A stretch of 64,000 bases of DNA. It comes from Anaerolineae bacterium (lineage in GTDB: Bacteria > Chloroflexota > Anaerolineae > Aggregatilineales > JAFGMM01). The notes beneath the pieces are model-generated. The model saw nothing but the letters and a program-made list of their open reading frames with translations, had not been told where the DNA came from and searched no databases. Of the stretch, positions 1 through 8,719 are shown one piece after another (position 1 is the stretch's first letter; every line of letters begins with the position of its first letter). The DNA lies in contig JAOSJO010000022.1 of the NCBI GenBank assembly GCA_027494055.1, positions 496,001-560,000 of the forward strand, written 5' to 3'. The position numbers and the translations under genes are program-made.

Positions 1-1380
1 GGCGTGCCGGTGTCGGCGCTGTACGAGTACTTCCTCGCTTTCCGCGACGCCGGCTACGTCGGGACGCCGGTGTGGCTGCAGGCGATCCTGCGGCTCAACT
101 TCGACCGGTGCGGCCTGGCCGCGACCACGGTGAGTCAGCACTACGCCGACCAGTTGCGCCTGACCCGGGACGACATCGAGGTGAAGATCAGGGCGATGCG
201 CGACTTCACGCCCGATGACTACTTCGACCCCGCCGTGATCGCGAACCGGGTCCGCAGCTACTGGCGGGACAACACCGAGCATTTCGGCCTGTTCGTGCCG
301 AGCCAGAACCTCTTTGACCTGACGCAGTACCACATCGTGGGCGTGCTCAACGGCCTGGACGCGCGCCGCCACCTGCGCCATGACGCCGACCTGCTGCGGC
401 AGCTTGGCTTTGCGGCCATGGCCGACCGCGCGCCGGAGGAACGCATCCGGGACGCGGAAGAACTCGCGCAGGTGAAGCGCGCGGCGCGGCGCGCGCTCTT
501 CGCCGACCGGCGGCTGGCGGCGCGCGGCCTTACCGACCGGGGGCAGGCAATCCACCTGGCGTGGGGCCGGCTCGTGGAACAGAAGGCGTTTCACATCCTG
601 CTGGAGGAGGCGGCCCACATCACGCAGCGGCGCGAAGAGGTGCTGGTCGTCGTCGCGTTCGCGCCCGCCAACGACGTGGAGGGGCTGTATCTGGAGCAGC
701 GCTTCGCGGCGCTGGCGGATCAAATCCCCAGCCTGGTGTTCGTCAACGCCTTCGACCCCGAATTCGTGCGGCTGGCGCGCGTCGCCGCCGACGTGGCGCA
801 CCACACCTCGAAGTACGAGCCGTGCGGCCTCGCCGACGTGGAGGCCTACTGGAGCGGCACGCTCTGCGTGGTGCACAAGGTGGGCGGGCTGGTCAAGGGG
901 CTGTGGGACGAGCCGGGCTACAGCCAGGTCCGCGAGCTGGAGCCGCGCGGCGAGCCGGTGGCCTTCGGCTACGACTGTTTCGACACGACCGACGTGCTCG
1001 GCGGGGCGCGCGCCTTTCGCCGCGCCTACGAGGCGCTGCTGGACCTGCGCGAGCAGGAACCCCGGCGCTTCGAGGCGTTGCAATTCAAGGCGCTGAACAT
1101 GCTCCAGTTCACCTACGCCATCCCCGCCAACCGCTACATCGACCTGATCCAGTACGTACTCTACTACCAGGTGTGGCGCAAGCTCAAGGCCGACATCAAC
1201 GCGGGGCGGATCACGGCGGCGGAGGGTGTCGAGGCGATGCGCGCTTTCCTCGACCAGCGTGCGCACCTCGACGACAACCCGGACAAGCCGGCGCTCTACA
1301 GCCTGTTCCGCGATGTCTTCAGGCCGCCGGACCTCTACTACGTGGACGAACTGGACCGGCTGCTCAGCGCGCATCTCTAG
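1..1380 (+). CDS. glycogen/starch-synthase-like glycosyltransferase, C-terminal part (5' end outside window)
   Basis: The reading frame is open from the first base, so the N-terminus lies outside the window. About 458 residues are visible. Near residue 269 there is the signature SKYEPCGL, followed by a Gly-rich VVHKVGGLV stretch. In GT5 glycogen/starch synthases and related GT-B enzymes this region (SRFEPCGL...GG) binds the nucleotide-sugar donor. The preceding segment with VFVNAFDPEFVRLARVAADV also fits the second Rossmann domain of a GT-B fold. The protein would transfer glucose from a nucleotide sugar in the cytoplasm, probably in storage-glucan metabolism. The substrate cannot be read from the sequence, and the C-terminal extension of about 120 residues is longer than in classical GlgA. 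The fold assignment is fairly safe; glycogen synthase itself is an inference. Confidence 0.6.
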   Translation, partial: GVPVSALYEYFLAFRDAGYVGTPVWLQAILRLNFDRCGLAATTVSQHYADQLRLTRDDIEVKIRAMRDFTPDDYFDPAVIANRVRSYWRDNTEHFGLFVPSQNLFDLTQYHIVGVLNGLDARRHLRHDADLLRQLGFAAMADRAPEERIRDAEELAQVKRAARRALFADRRLAARGLTDRGQAIHLAWGRLVEQKAFHILLEEAAHITQRREEVLVVVAFAPANDVEGLYLEQRFAALADQIPSLVFVNAFDPEFVRLARVAADVAHHTSKYEPCGLADVEAYWSGTLCVVHKVGGLVKGLWDEPGYSQVRELEPRGEPVAFGYDCFDTTDVLGGARAFRRAYEALLDLREQEPRRFEALQFKALNMLQFTYAIPANRYIDLIQYVLYYQVWRKLKADINAGRITAAEGVEAMRAFLDQRAHLDDNPDKPALYSLFRDVFRPPDLYYVDELDRLLSAHL

Positions 1381-1475
1381 GACACTGTGGCTCACTGTAG
1401 AAGTCGGGGACTCTCGCGGCATGGGAGCACAACATCATAGCGTGGTCGCTCCTTTCGTGCTTCTCTGTCGCCAGA

Positions 1476-1507
1476 TGTAGGGGCGACCCGCCGGGTCGCC
1501 CCCTACA
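1476..1507. repeat. palindromic repeat, GTAGGGGCGACCC family (copy 1)
   Basis: A near-perfect inverted repeat of about 15-bp arms around one or two central bases, with core arms GTAGGGGCGACCC and GGGTCGCCCCTAC. The same element occurs at 19313-19341 and 53292-53320. Related shorter-core elements lie at 52410-52433 (inside valS) and 59661-59687. It sits in the 512-bp gap 1381-1892, which contains only this element and the next repeat. Confidence 0.85.
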
Positions 1508-1610
1508 GGTAGCATGTGATCCCATGTTCTGTACTTGGGCCACGCTATTATGCAGACCTACTCGCGGCATCACCTCAACATGCCATTGTCCCGTTTCACG
1601 CCACATTGCG

Positions 1611-1735
1611 TGACAAGTCCGGGAGGCAGCGCAGATTGGGAACACGAAGTCACGAAGGGCGCGAAAACGCGATGAAGAGCGCCCCACGCTTTCGCGGCTT
1701 CGCATGTTTCGTGCTTTCGTGTTACGCATCTGGGG
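1611..1735 (-). repeat. dispersed palindromic element, CACGAA family (copy 1, inverted)
   Basis: About 125 bp that fold on themselves. AACACGAAGTCACGAAGGGC at 1639-1658 faces TTTCGTGCTTTCGTGTTACG at 1707-1726. Two further copies in the opposite orientation lie at 49255-49375 and 62930-63050, sharing both the arms and the flanking CCGGGA(A/G)GC segment. It looks like a non-autonomous, MITE-like repeat. I see no coding capacity in it. Confidence 0.8.
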
Positions 1736-1892
1736 GCGTGCATCGCGGTTCCCGACCTTTGTCATGCGATCTCCATGCCATCTGACGCTACCTGACCGAC
1801 CGATCGTCTGTTATCCTGTCAAGAGGTACGCATCAGGTGCGCAACCTTCTCTTTCCCCCATTGCACTATGCACACAGTCAGGAGATACCACG

Positions 1893-2330
1893 GTGTCCGA
1901 GATACCCACGAGACAGAAACTTGTCATTGCTTTTGCTTGCGCCGTAGTCGTCGCCTTTGTCCTCCCCTGGCTTGAGTTTTCGGGGTTCGTCAGTGGCACC
2001 GACTCCGGCCTGAGTCTGGCGCAAACGTCAGAAAGCGCTGCATCAGGGATGGACCTGAGAATATTCTTTCTTACACCGGTGGCCGCGCTTCTCTGCCTGG
2101 TCTTGTGCGTACCGGCAGTGCGCAAGCGTATGGGCATCCTGGCTCCGGTATCCCAAATCATCCTGGTTGTCGTCGGCCTGGCGCCACTGCCCACACTTTG
2201 GGCCGAAGTTGAGACCTGGAGCGGCAGCACTGTGTCGTCCAGCTTTGGCCTGTGGATTACGATCGCGGCCATGGTCGGGATCGCGGCTGGCGCTCTGGTC
2301 GACCTGCTGGCCGCGCGTAGAGGAGACTAG
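1893..2330 (+). CDS. small integral membrane protein of unknown function
   Basis: About 145 residues starting at a GTG that has AGGAGA eight bases upstream (1880-1885). The frame is also open further upstream, but that part overlaps a repeat and has no ribosome binding site. Four hydrophobic segments are visible: roughly residues 8-25, 50-70, 80-100 and 113-135. The short C-terminal tail is Arg-rich, which suggests an inner-membrane protein with a cytoplasmic C-terminus. I recognise no family motif. It lies 186 bp upstream of ftsY on the same strand but is unlikely to be part of the SRP pathway. Its base composition is lower in GC than ftsY. Confidence 0.6.
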   Translation: MSEIPTRQKLVIAFACAVVVAFVLPWLEFSGFVSGTDSGLSLAQTSESAASGMDLRIFFLTPVAALLCLVLCVPAVRKRMGILAPVSQIILVVVGLAPLPTLWAEVETWSGSTVSSSFGLWITIAAMVGIAAGALVDLLAARRGD

Positions 2331-2516
2331 TCGCGCTACGCGGCAGACGCCAGGACATAGAAGACCTGCCAATGGAAAACAGGCGCCCGGCAACCGCTGC
2401 CCGGAGCCTGTTTTCTCATTCTGGACCCTGGACGCTGAATTCTGGGAGGTGGTATACTCGCGTCGCTTTGGCGAAAACGACGGCGGCAAGCCCTGATTGC
2501 TAACTAAGGAGACCCT

Positions 2517-3419
2517 GTGGGCGTATTTCGAAAGACCCTGGAACGCACGCGCAAGTCGTTCTTCGGGCGCATCACCAACCTGCTCGGCGCGGGCGAAATC
2601 GACGACGAAACCTGGGAGGACATCGAGGCGCTGCTGGTGCAGGGCGATGTGGGCGTGCACACCGCCGCCGCGCTCACCGGGCGGCTGCGCGACCGCATGA
2701 TGCGCGAGGGCCTCACCCACGAGGACGAGTTGGAGCGCGCGCTCCGCGCCGAGATGCTGGAGATCGTCTCCAACCCGCGCGCCCGCCTGGACCTGTTCGG
2801 GCGGCCCCTGTCGGTGCTGCTCATCGTGGGCGTCAACGGCTCCGGCAAGACCACCGCCATCGGCAAGCTGGCGCACAAGTTCAAGAAGGCCGGGCGCAAG
2901 GTCGCGCTCGCGGCGGGCGACACCTTCCGCGCGGCGGCCATCGAGCAGTTGCAGCGCTGGGGCGAACGCGTGGAAGTCCCTGTGATTGCCGGGCAGCCCG
3001 GCGGCGACCCCGGCGCGCTGGTCTTCGACGCGCTCAAGGCGGCGCAGTCGCGCGGCTATGACCTGCTCATCGTCGATACCGCCGGCCGGCTCCACACCAA
3101 GTTCAACCTCATGGAAGAGCTGTCCAAAGTCAGCCGGGTGATGCAGAAAGTCATCCCCGACGCGCCCCACGAGACGCTGCTCGTCCTCGACGGCACAACC
3201 GGGCAGAACGCGCTCATTCAGGCGCGCAAGTTCAAGGAAGCGGTCGAGATCACCGGCGTGGTCGTGACCAAGCTCGACAGCACCGCGAAGGGCGGGATGA
3301 TCTTCCCCATCTACGAGGAGTTGAAGCTCCCCGTGGCGCTCGTCGGCGTGGGCGAGGGGGTGGACGACATCGAGATGTTCGACCCGGAGGGGTTCGTCGA
3401 CGCGCTGTTTGAGCGGTAG
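2517..3419 (+). CDS. ftsY: signal recognition particle receptor FtsY
   Basis: 300 residues. The start is the GTG at 2517, preceded by AAGGAGA at 2506-2512. FtsY is the membrane-associated SRP receptor GTPase that docks ribosome-nascent chain complexes with the SRP-Ffh complex and hands them to SecYEG. An N domain of four helices covers about residues 1-80. The NG GTPase has the P-loop GVNGSGKT at about 105-112, a DTAGR motif near 187-191 and TKLD near 251-254. The DGTTGQNAL stretch of SRP GTPases is also present. The acidic A domain found in E. coli FtsY is absent, as in many other bacteria. It appears intact and is followed by a hairpin at 3503-3529. Confidence 0.96.
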   Translation: MGVFRKTLERTRKSFFGRITNLLGAGEIDDETWEDIEALLVQGDVGVHTAAALTGRLRDRMMREGLTHEDELERALRAEMLEIVSNPRARLDLFGRPLSVLLIVGVNGSGKTTAIGKLAHKFKKAGRKVALAAGDTFRAAAIEQLQRWGERVEVPVIAGQPGGDPGALVFDALKAAQSRGYDLLIVDTAGRLHTKFNLMEELSKVSRVMQKVIPDAPHETLLVLDGTTGQNALIQARKFKEAVEITGVVVTKLDSTAKGGMIFPIYEELKLPVALVGVGEGVDDIEMFDPEGFVDALFER

Positions 3420-3502
3420 CGGCTGCACCGGCAAGGCGGCAGAGAGGCGCATTCCAGGAAAGGGGACCCCTCGTCTGCCCTGACACGGACGCACCCAAAC
3501 AT

Positions 3503-3529
3503 GGGGCGGGGCCGTCTACGCCCCGCCCC
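3503..3529 (+). terminator. hairpin downstream of ftsY
   Basis: Perfect 10-bp GC stem GGGGCGGGGC / GCCCCGCCCC with a 7-base loop, 84 bp after the ftsY stop. There is only a very short T-run, so it is a plausible but weak intrinsic terminator. It also lies downstream of the convergent small gene at 3567-3788. Confidence 0.5.
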
Positions 3530-3566
3530 TTCTGGCGGTGCGCGGGCGAAACACGCGCCCGCGCGC

Positions 3567-3788
3567 CTAACACGCGGTCTGCGGCGTGTTCGCCGCCCCG
3601 CTGACGTCGAACCGCGCCCGCAAGCGCGCGCCCCACGTGATCAGCCGGCAGCCCACCCAGGCGAGAACCCGGCGGTACATGGGGAGACGCGGCGGGCGCG
3701 CCATCCGGGCGAGGCGGCGCTGGTCCGCCGCGCGCAGCATCTCCTTGCGCCGCTCTTCCGCTATCTCGACATCGTGCCAGTGGTTCAT
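3567..3788 (-). CDS. small basic protein with amphipathic helix and hydrophobic segment
   Basis: 73 residues. The ATG at 3788 has a strong AGGAGGA ribosome binding site just upstream on the minus strand, which supports it as a real gene. The N-terminal half, beginning MNHWHDVEIAEERRKEML, is a charged helix rich in Glu and Arg. The second half contains a short hydrophobic stretch (VLAWVGCRLITWGARL) flanked by Arg residues, suggesting membrane association. It is convergent with ftsY. I do not recognise a characterised family; small proteins with this layout are common as hypothetical genes. Confidence 0.6.
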   Translation of the reverse strand: MNHWHDVEIAEERRKEMLRAADQRRLARMARPPRLPMYRRVLAWVGCRLITWGARLRARFDVSGAANTPQTAC

Positions 3789-3908
3789 CTGCTTCCTCCT
3801 ATCGCCTCACTATAATTAGATCATATGTTCTATATCGCGTCAAAAAAAGAGAGGCGGTGGCCGCTTCACGCTCGCTGCCGCACGGCGTGGCCCCTTGTGG
3901 GGGTTGAG

Positions 3909-3937
3909 TTGCCGCGCGCGCCCTAACCGTCTATAAT
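3909..3937 (+). promoter_or_regulatory. putative promoter of the CGNR regulator gene
   Basis: TATAAT at 3932-3937 with TTGCCG at 3909-3914, 17 bp apart. It lies about 90 bp upstream of the 4028 start in a locally AT-rich stretch. CCTAACC at 3921-3927 and GGTTAGG at 3994-4000 form an inverted pair that could be an operator; that is inference. Confidence 0.5.
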
Positions 3938-4027
3938 AGTTTTATTGGTTAAAGTAAAGCACGGGTTTTCTAACCTGTCAAGAGCTTTTGATCGGTTAGG
4001 ACCTGCGAGGAGTCGGGAAGCCGCGCG

Positions 4028-4662
4028 ATGGTGGAAGAACACACGCACGAGGGCGAGGCGCTGAACCTGATCGGCGGCAACCTGTGCCTGGACTTCACCA
4101 ATACGGTGAACTGGCGCGGCGGCCTTGACAGGGAGGAGGCGCTCACCAGCTACGCCGCGCTTGTGGCGTGGGGCCGCCGCGCCGGCATCCTGACCGGGGA
4201 CGGGGCCGCGCGCCTCCTCAGCGAAGCCGCCCGCCGCCCCGCCGACGCGACCGCCGCGCTTGAGCGCGCCATCGCGCTGCGCGAGACGATCCGCCGGGTG
4301 GTCCTGGCCGCGTCCGAGGGCCGCCCGCCCGAAGCTGGCGACCTCGACACGCTCAACGGGGCGCTGGCGGCGGCGCTCCGGAGGCGCGGCTTGTCCCGGC
4401 GGCAGACGGGTTTGCGTGGGGCTGGCGGGACGACCCGGCAGCCCTCGACCGGGTGCTCTGGCCGGTGTTGCGTGCGGCGGCGGACCTGCTCACCTCCGGC
4501 GACCTGGACCGGGTGCGGGAGTGCGCCGGCGACGATTGCGGCTGGCTGTTCCTCGACATGAGCCGCAACCGCAGCCGCCGCTGGTGCGACATGCAGAGCT
4601 GCGGCAACCGCGCCAAGGCGCGCCGCTACTACGCGCGCAAGCGTCACGAAGGCGACGGTTGA
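4028..4662 (+). CDS. CGNR zinc-finger (ABATE-domain) regulator, frameshifted
   Basis: The first frame (from the ATG at 4028) begins MVEEHTHEGEALNLIGGNLCLDFTNTV, which is the ABATE domain start (LdFvNT signature). Near 4380 the frame breaks. The next frame continues VPAADGFAWGWRDDP and ends with RECAGDDCGWLFLDMSRNRS...WCDMQSCGNRAKARRYYAR, the CGNR zinc finger with four Cys ligands. One extra G at about 4380 (CCGGAGG to CCGGGAGG) would restore a single 211-residue protein of normal family length. These proteins are thought to be stress-induced transcriptional regulators. It is either a sequencing indel or a recent pseudogene; I favour the first because many other genes in the window show the same kind of break. 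Confidence 0.8.
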
Positions 4663-4762
4663 GCCGGCTCCTCACGGCGGCGCCAGCGCGGGCCCGGCGC
4701 TAAGGGTGTGAGGGCGGATAGCTCTAAAGGACCGGGAAGCCCTCGCGCACCGGGGCGAAAGA

Positions 4763-4790
4763 TTGACAATCTTCTGCCTTGCGCTAAAAT
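4763..4790 (+). promoter_or_regulatory. sigma-70-type promoter of tRNA-Leu
   Basis: TTGACA at 4763-4768 and TAAAAT at 4785-4790 with 16 bp between them. They are placed so that transcription would start a few bases before the tRNA at 4801. Confidence 0.8.
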
Positions 4791-4800
4791 TCCTTGCAGA

Positions 4801-4884
<84 letters not shown>

Positions 4885-4981
4885 CACGATCTCAGTGAGG
4901 GGCGCGGCGCGCCCCTTTTTATATCGCTGGCCCACCAGGGCCGTCCTCGTTTCCGACCGGCCAGACAGGAGGGGAGAGCAT

Positions 4982-6115
4982 ATGAGCCGCGAGCACTTCG
5001 ACGTTGCCCGGTTCCCTGAGCTGAACATGCCGCCGCGCATCCTTATGGGTCCCGGCCCCAGCACCATCAACCCGCGCGTGCTGCGCGCCATGACCACGCG
5101 CGTCGTCGGCCACCTCGACCCGGAGTTCCTCAGGCTGATGGACCGCGTGCAGGCGCTCCTGCGCTACGCCTTCGAGACAGAGAACCCGCTTACCATCCCG
5201 ATCTCCGGCACCGGCTCAGCGGCGATGGAGGCCGCCGTCGCCAACATGGTCGCGCCGGGCGACCCCGTGCTGGTGTGCGTCAACGGCTATTTCGGCCTGC
5301 GGATCGCGGACATGGCGCGCCGCTACGGCGGCGATGTCGCCACCATCGCGCGGCCCTGGGGCGAGGTCTTCACGCCCGACGAGGTCGAGGCGGCGCTGGC
5401 GCAGCGCCCGGCCAGGGTCGTCGCCATCGTACACGCCGAGACCTCCACCGGCGCGCTCCAGCCGCTGGACGAGATCGCGCGGGTCGTCCACGCCCACGAC
5501 GCCATCCTGATCGTGGACGCCGTGACCTCGCTGGGCGGGGTGCCGGTGCGCGTCGATGCGGTGGACATCGACGTGTGCTACAGCGGCTCGCAGAAGTGCC
5601 TCAGTTGCCCGCCCGGCCCCAGCCCCATCACCCTCGGCCCGCGCGCCGTTGCGAAGCTGGAGCAGCGCGCCGCCCCCGTCCCCAACTGGTACCTTGACCT
5701 GACGATGGTCGGTAAGTACTGGGGGCAGGAGCGCACCTACCACCACACCGCGCCGATCTCAGCGATCTACGCCTTCTACGAGGCGCTGCGCATCGTCGCG
5801 GCGGAAGGGCTGGAGAACCGCTGGGAGCGCCACCGCCGCAATGCCCAACTCTTGTGGGACGGCCTCGAAGGGCTGGGCCTGAAGCTGCACGTCCCGCTTG
5901 AGCACCGGCTGCCAACCCTTACCACCGTGCGCGTCCCCGACGGCGTGGACGAGGCCGCGATCCGCCGGCGGCTGCTGGACGAGTACAACATCGAGATCGG
6001 CGGCGGGCTGGGTGAGTTGAGGGGCACGACGTGGCGCATCGGGCTGATGGGCTTCTCATCGCGCCTGGAGAACGTGGTGCTGTTGCTGTCGGCGCTGGAC
6101 CGGCTGCTCCACTAG
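4982..6115 (+). CDS. class V aminotransferase (alanine/serine-glyoxylate type)
   Basis: 377 residues from the ATG at 4982, which has a strong AGGAGGGGAGAG site upstream. It is a PLP-dependent fold-type I enzyme. MGPGPSTINPRVL near the N-terminus is the typical GPGP start of alanine-glyoxylate and serine-glyoxylate aminotransferases. SGTGSAAMEA forms the phosphate-binding turn, IVDAVTSLGG carries the Asp that contacts the PLP ring nitrogen, and SGSQKCLSCPPG holds the Schiff-base Lys (about K205). The C-terminal RIGLMGFSS is also typical. Its likely job is transfer of amino groups between alanine or serine and glyoxylate, or a ureidoglycine-type substrate. The exact substrate is open. It follows the tRNA-Leu gene by 97 bp and may be read from the same promoter. 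Confidence 0.9.
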   Translation: MSREHFDVARFPELNMPPRILMGPGPSTINPRVLRAMTTRVVGHLDPEFLRLMDRVQALLRYAFETENPLTIPISGTGSAAMEAAVANMVAPGDPVLVCVNGYFGLRIADMARRYGGDVATIARPWGEVFTPDEVEAALAQRPARVVAIVHAETSTGALQPLDEIARVVHAHDAILIVDAVTSLGGVPVRVDAVDIDVCYSGSQKCLSCPPGPSPITLGPRAVAKLEQRAAPVPNWYLDLTMVGKYWGQERTYHHTAPISAIYAFYEALRIVAAEGLENRWERHRRNAQLLWDGLEGLGLKLHVPLEHRLPTLTTVRVPDGVDEAAIRRRLLDEYNIEIGGGLGELRGTTWRIGLMGFSSRLENVVLLLSALDRLLH

Positions 6116-6127
6116 CGCCGGCCGCGC

Positions 6128-6961
6128 TCAGTACTGGAGCGCGTTGGGCTTCTCCTCGCCGACGAAGACCTGGTACGTCAGCCGCATCAGCGGCGCGCGG
6201 ACGCTATCGAACTCCAGAAAGCCGCGCCGGCGGTCGGCCTCGGTGTAGTGCTTGCTCGCGCTGAGGTTGAACGCGCCCGTGACCTGCTCGCCGATGGCGC
6301 GCGCCGCGCCGGGCGTGCAAATCACGGCGAACCGCTCCTGTTCCAGGCACCCGATGTAGTCGATTGGCTGCCCCACCACGTTGACGGCGTTGAGGATGAG
6401 CCGGGCAAGGTAGAGGCGCACGTCGCCATAGGCGAGCGGCCCGTACACCTCGCGGAAAGGCTCGGCGTGGTCGAGGAAGAGGTGCAGGATGGCGCGCCGG
6501 GAGTCGCTCACCGCGCGCTCCATCTGCGCGCGCGAAATCTTGTCGCCCGGCAGCCCGGTGAGCGGGTCGGTAAGGTTCTCGCGCTCGACGCGGGCGATCA
6601 GGTTGCGGATGCGCAGGTGCAGCTCTTCCAGGTCGAAAGGCTTGGTGATGTAGTCATCCGCGCCCAGGCCCAGGCCCGTCAGCCGCTCGCTGCGCTTGCT
6701 GCGCTTGGTCAGGAAGATGATCGGCAGGTGCGCGGTGCGCGGCTGGCTGCGCAGGCGGCTGCACACCTCAAAGCCGTCGATGTCCGGGAGCGTGATGTCC
6801 ATAATGATGAGGTGGGGCAGGTCTTCGAGGCTGCGCGCAAGCGCGTCTTCGCCCGTGTTGACGCCCTCAACCTCATAGCCCCGGTCCCCCAGGTAGAGGC
6901 GCAGCATTTCGAGGACTTCAGGGTCATCCTCGACGACCAGGATGCGGTGCTGCACGCTCAT
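6128..6961 (-). CDS. response regulator with C-terminal degenerate GGDEF-like domain
   Basis: 277 residues. Residues 5-122 form a receiver domain with acidic pocket E11/D12, phospho-acceptor D55 (IIMDITLP) and conserved Lys in ITKPFD. After a short linker the sequence LTDPLTGLPGDKIS matches the start of a GGDEF domain, but no GG(D/E)EF active-site motif follows. Diguanylate cyclase activity is therefore unlikely, and the domain may act in binding or dimerisation. The start overlaps the stop of the upstream receiver-CpaE gene by 4 bp (ATGA), so the two are translationally coupled. It is the last gene of the nine-gene minus-strand signalling cluster and converges on the aminotransferase. Confidence 0.88.
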   Translation of the reverse strand: MSVQHRILVVEDDPEVLEMLRLYLGDRGYEVEGVNTGEDALARSLEDLPHLIIMDITLPDIDGFEVCSRLRSQPRTAHLPIIFLTKRSKRSERLTGLGLGADDYITKPFDLEELHLRIRNLIARVERENLTDPLTGLPGDKISRAQMERAVSDSRRAILHLFLDHAEPFREVYGPLAYGDVRLYLARLILNAVNVVGQPIDYIGCLEQERFAVICTPGAARAIGEQVTGAFNLSASKHYTEADRRRGFLEFDSVRAPLMRLTYQVFVGEEKPNALQY

Positions 6962-8068
6962 ACGGCCCTCGCCAGCCGGAGAATGCCCTGCACGAAGGCG
7001 CTCTTCGGTTGGGCCATGATGAGCGGCGTGCCCTTCATCAGCGCGGCGGCCTGCGCGGCCTCGTAGGGGAGTTCCACGGCGATGTCATGCTTGATGGCCT
7101 TCTGCGCCGCCGCCGCCGGCAGGGCGCTGTCAGGGCGCACGTGGTTGAGCACCACGTGTACGTGGTCCATGTCGATCTGCATCTCGCTCAACATGCGCAG
7201 CGCGCCGGTGGTCGTCTGGGCCGCCAGCACGTCGTCGCTCATAGGCAGGATGATGGCGCGCGCCGCGTGCAGCGCGGCGACCGTCGCCGGCCCCAGGCTC
7301 GGCGCGTCCACGACGCACGCCTGGTAGCTCTGCGCCAGCGCGGCGAACAGGCTCTTGGCGGCGTGCTCCGTGAGCGAGGCGGCCAGCGGGACCGCCGGCG
7401 CGGGCAGGACCGCCAGCCGGGTCTGCTCGTGCGTCACGATCACATCGCCGACCTGCACCGGGTCCAGCGACGCCTCGCCCGCGAGCAGGTCGCCCCAGCT
7501 CTGGCGCGCCGGGAGGCGCAGTTGCCGCGCCGCGTGCCCGGAGAACGGCGACAGGTCCACCAGGCAGACTTTCTGGCCGCGCGCCGTCAATGCCAGCGCC
7601 AGGTTGACGGCGATGGTGGTCGCACCAGACCCGCCGCGCAGCCCCAGGACGGCGACCAGCGCCGGGCTGCCGGCCGCTTTGGAGGCGGCTTTGGCGCCCT
7701 GCTTCGTGCTGAGCAGCGCGTTCACCTCGCTCATCAGTTCCTGCGCGGTGACCGGCTTCGGAGATGAAGGCGTCCGCGCCGACATCGCGCGCCATCTGCG
7801 CGTCCATCGGCTGCGAGCGCGCCGTCAGGATGAGGATGGGGATGCCGGTGGTGCGGTCGTCGTCGCGGAGCTGGCGCGTCACATCGTAGCCGCTCATGCC
7901 CGGCATCATCAGGTCGACAATCGCCAGGTCGGGCAGCTCGTTGCGCGCGATGTCCAGGCCCTCCTGGCCGTTCTGCGCCAGCAGCGCCTCGTGGCGCTCG
8001 CGCTGTACCATGAGCTTGACCATATTCAACAGGCTGCGGTCATCGTCGATGATCAGTATCCTAGCCAT
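6958..8068 (-). CDS. receiver-domain / CpaE-like ATPase fusion, frameshifted
   Basis: From the ATG at 8068 the first frame encodes a receiver domain (MARILIIDDD..., phospho-acceptor D52) up to DVGADAFIS. There a one-base excess (GG in CTTCGGAGAT at about 7760) breaks the frame. The other frame continues KPVTAQELMSEVNALL, which completes the receiver domain with its conserved Lys. It then gives a MinD/ParA-type ATPase with the deviant Walker A LRGGSGATTIAVNLA. The order receiver then MinD-like ATPase matches CpaE/TadZ proteins, which place type IV Tad pili at the cell pole. No pilus genes are visible here, so the role may be different. Corrected length is about 370 residues. Confidence 0.85.
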
Positions 8069-8601
8069 CAGATCCTCTTCCCTGATATGCAGAAGATGCC
8101 GATGTACTCCCGGTTGACCAGGATCATGCCGCCCTGGAACTTGATGTCAGGCGCGAGCGAGACGGTGGCGACGGCTTCGGAGATGGGGATGAAGCGCTCC
8201 GCCGAGAGCACGAGCACGCCTTCGAGGTCAAGCGTGGCGCTGATCGCCAGCAGGCCGCGCACCTCAAAACCGGGAACGGTCAGAAACACGTCGTGAATCA
8301 CCTGGCCGATGTAGCTGCCATAGCTCTGCCGCTTGGGCAGGCCGTCTTCCTCGCGGTACAGCACCGCCAAGGCGATGTTGTCCTTGCGCAACTGGCCGTG
8401 CCGGTAGTGGCCTTTGATGTCCGCCGGATTCTGGATGGGCGAAATGTAGACGTTCTCAACCCTGACATATGACTTGAGGGCGTCATTGAGGATGTCGGCC
8501 AGCGGGTTGACGGTGATGTCCACTTCGCCGGAGATGCGGTAGTTGTGGGAGAGGAAATCCGCCGTTACGTAACCCTTACGGAAGGTTGCTTTGTCAGTCA
8601 T
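8068..8601 (-). CDS. conserved-looking protein of unknown function in the signalling cluster
   Basis: 177 residues. The stop shares one base with the start of the receiver-CpaE gene (TGATG), so the two are co-translated. No signal peptide, membrane segment or known catalytic motif is evident. The sequence alternates beta-strand-like segments (NYRISGEVDITVN; VENVYISPIQN; IALAVLYREED; VFLTVPGFEVRGLLAISATLDLEGVLVLSAERFIPI), which suggests a beta-rich fold made of two related halves. The tight coupling suggests it acts with the CpaE-like protein, perhaps as a localisation or adaptor factor; that is inference only. Confidence 0.7.
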   Translation of the reverse strand: MTDKATFRKGYVTADFLSHNYRISGEVDITVNPLADILNDALKSYVRVENVYISPIQNPADIKGHYRHGQLRKDNIALAVLYREEDGLPKRQSYGSYIGQVIHDVFLTVPGFEVRGLLAISATLDLEGVLVLSAERFIPISEAVATVSLAPDIKFQGGMILVNREYIGIFCISGKRI

Positions 8602-8719
8602 AGCCCCTCTTCACTGCCAGACCAGGCCCAGAACGATCAGGCGGCGCGTCTGCCCCCATCCAATGCGACCGGTACGATCCAATGCGACGGATGCTGTCAG
8701 TTTACACCTACAAAGCAAG

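Noticed and set aside
1516..1785. Possible small genes in the gap after the glycosyltransferase
   Set aside because: They run through the CACGAA palindromic element and have no start signals; the repeat explains them.
2043..3494. 483-codon minus-strand frame across ftsY
   Set aside because: Covers ftsY entirely, has no recognisable motif, and is an effect of GC-rich third positions.
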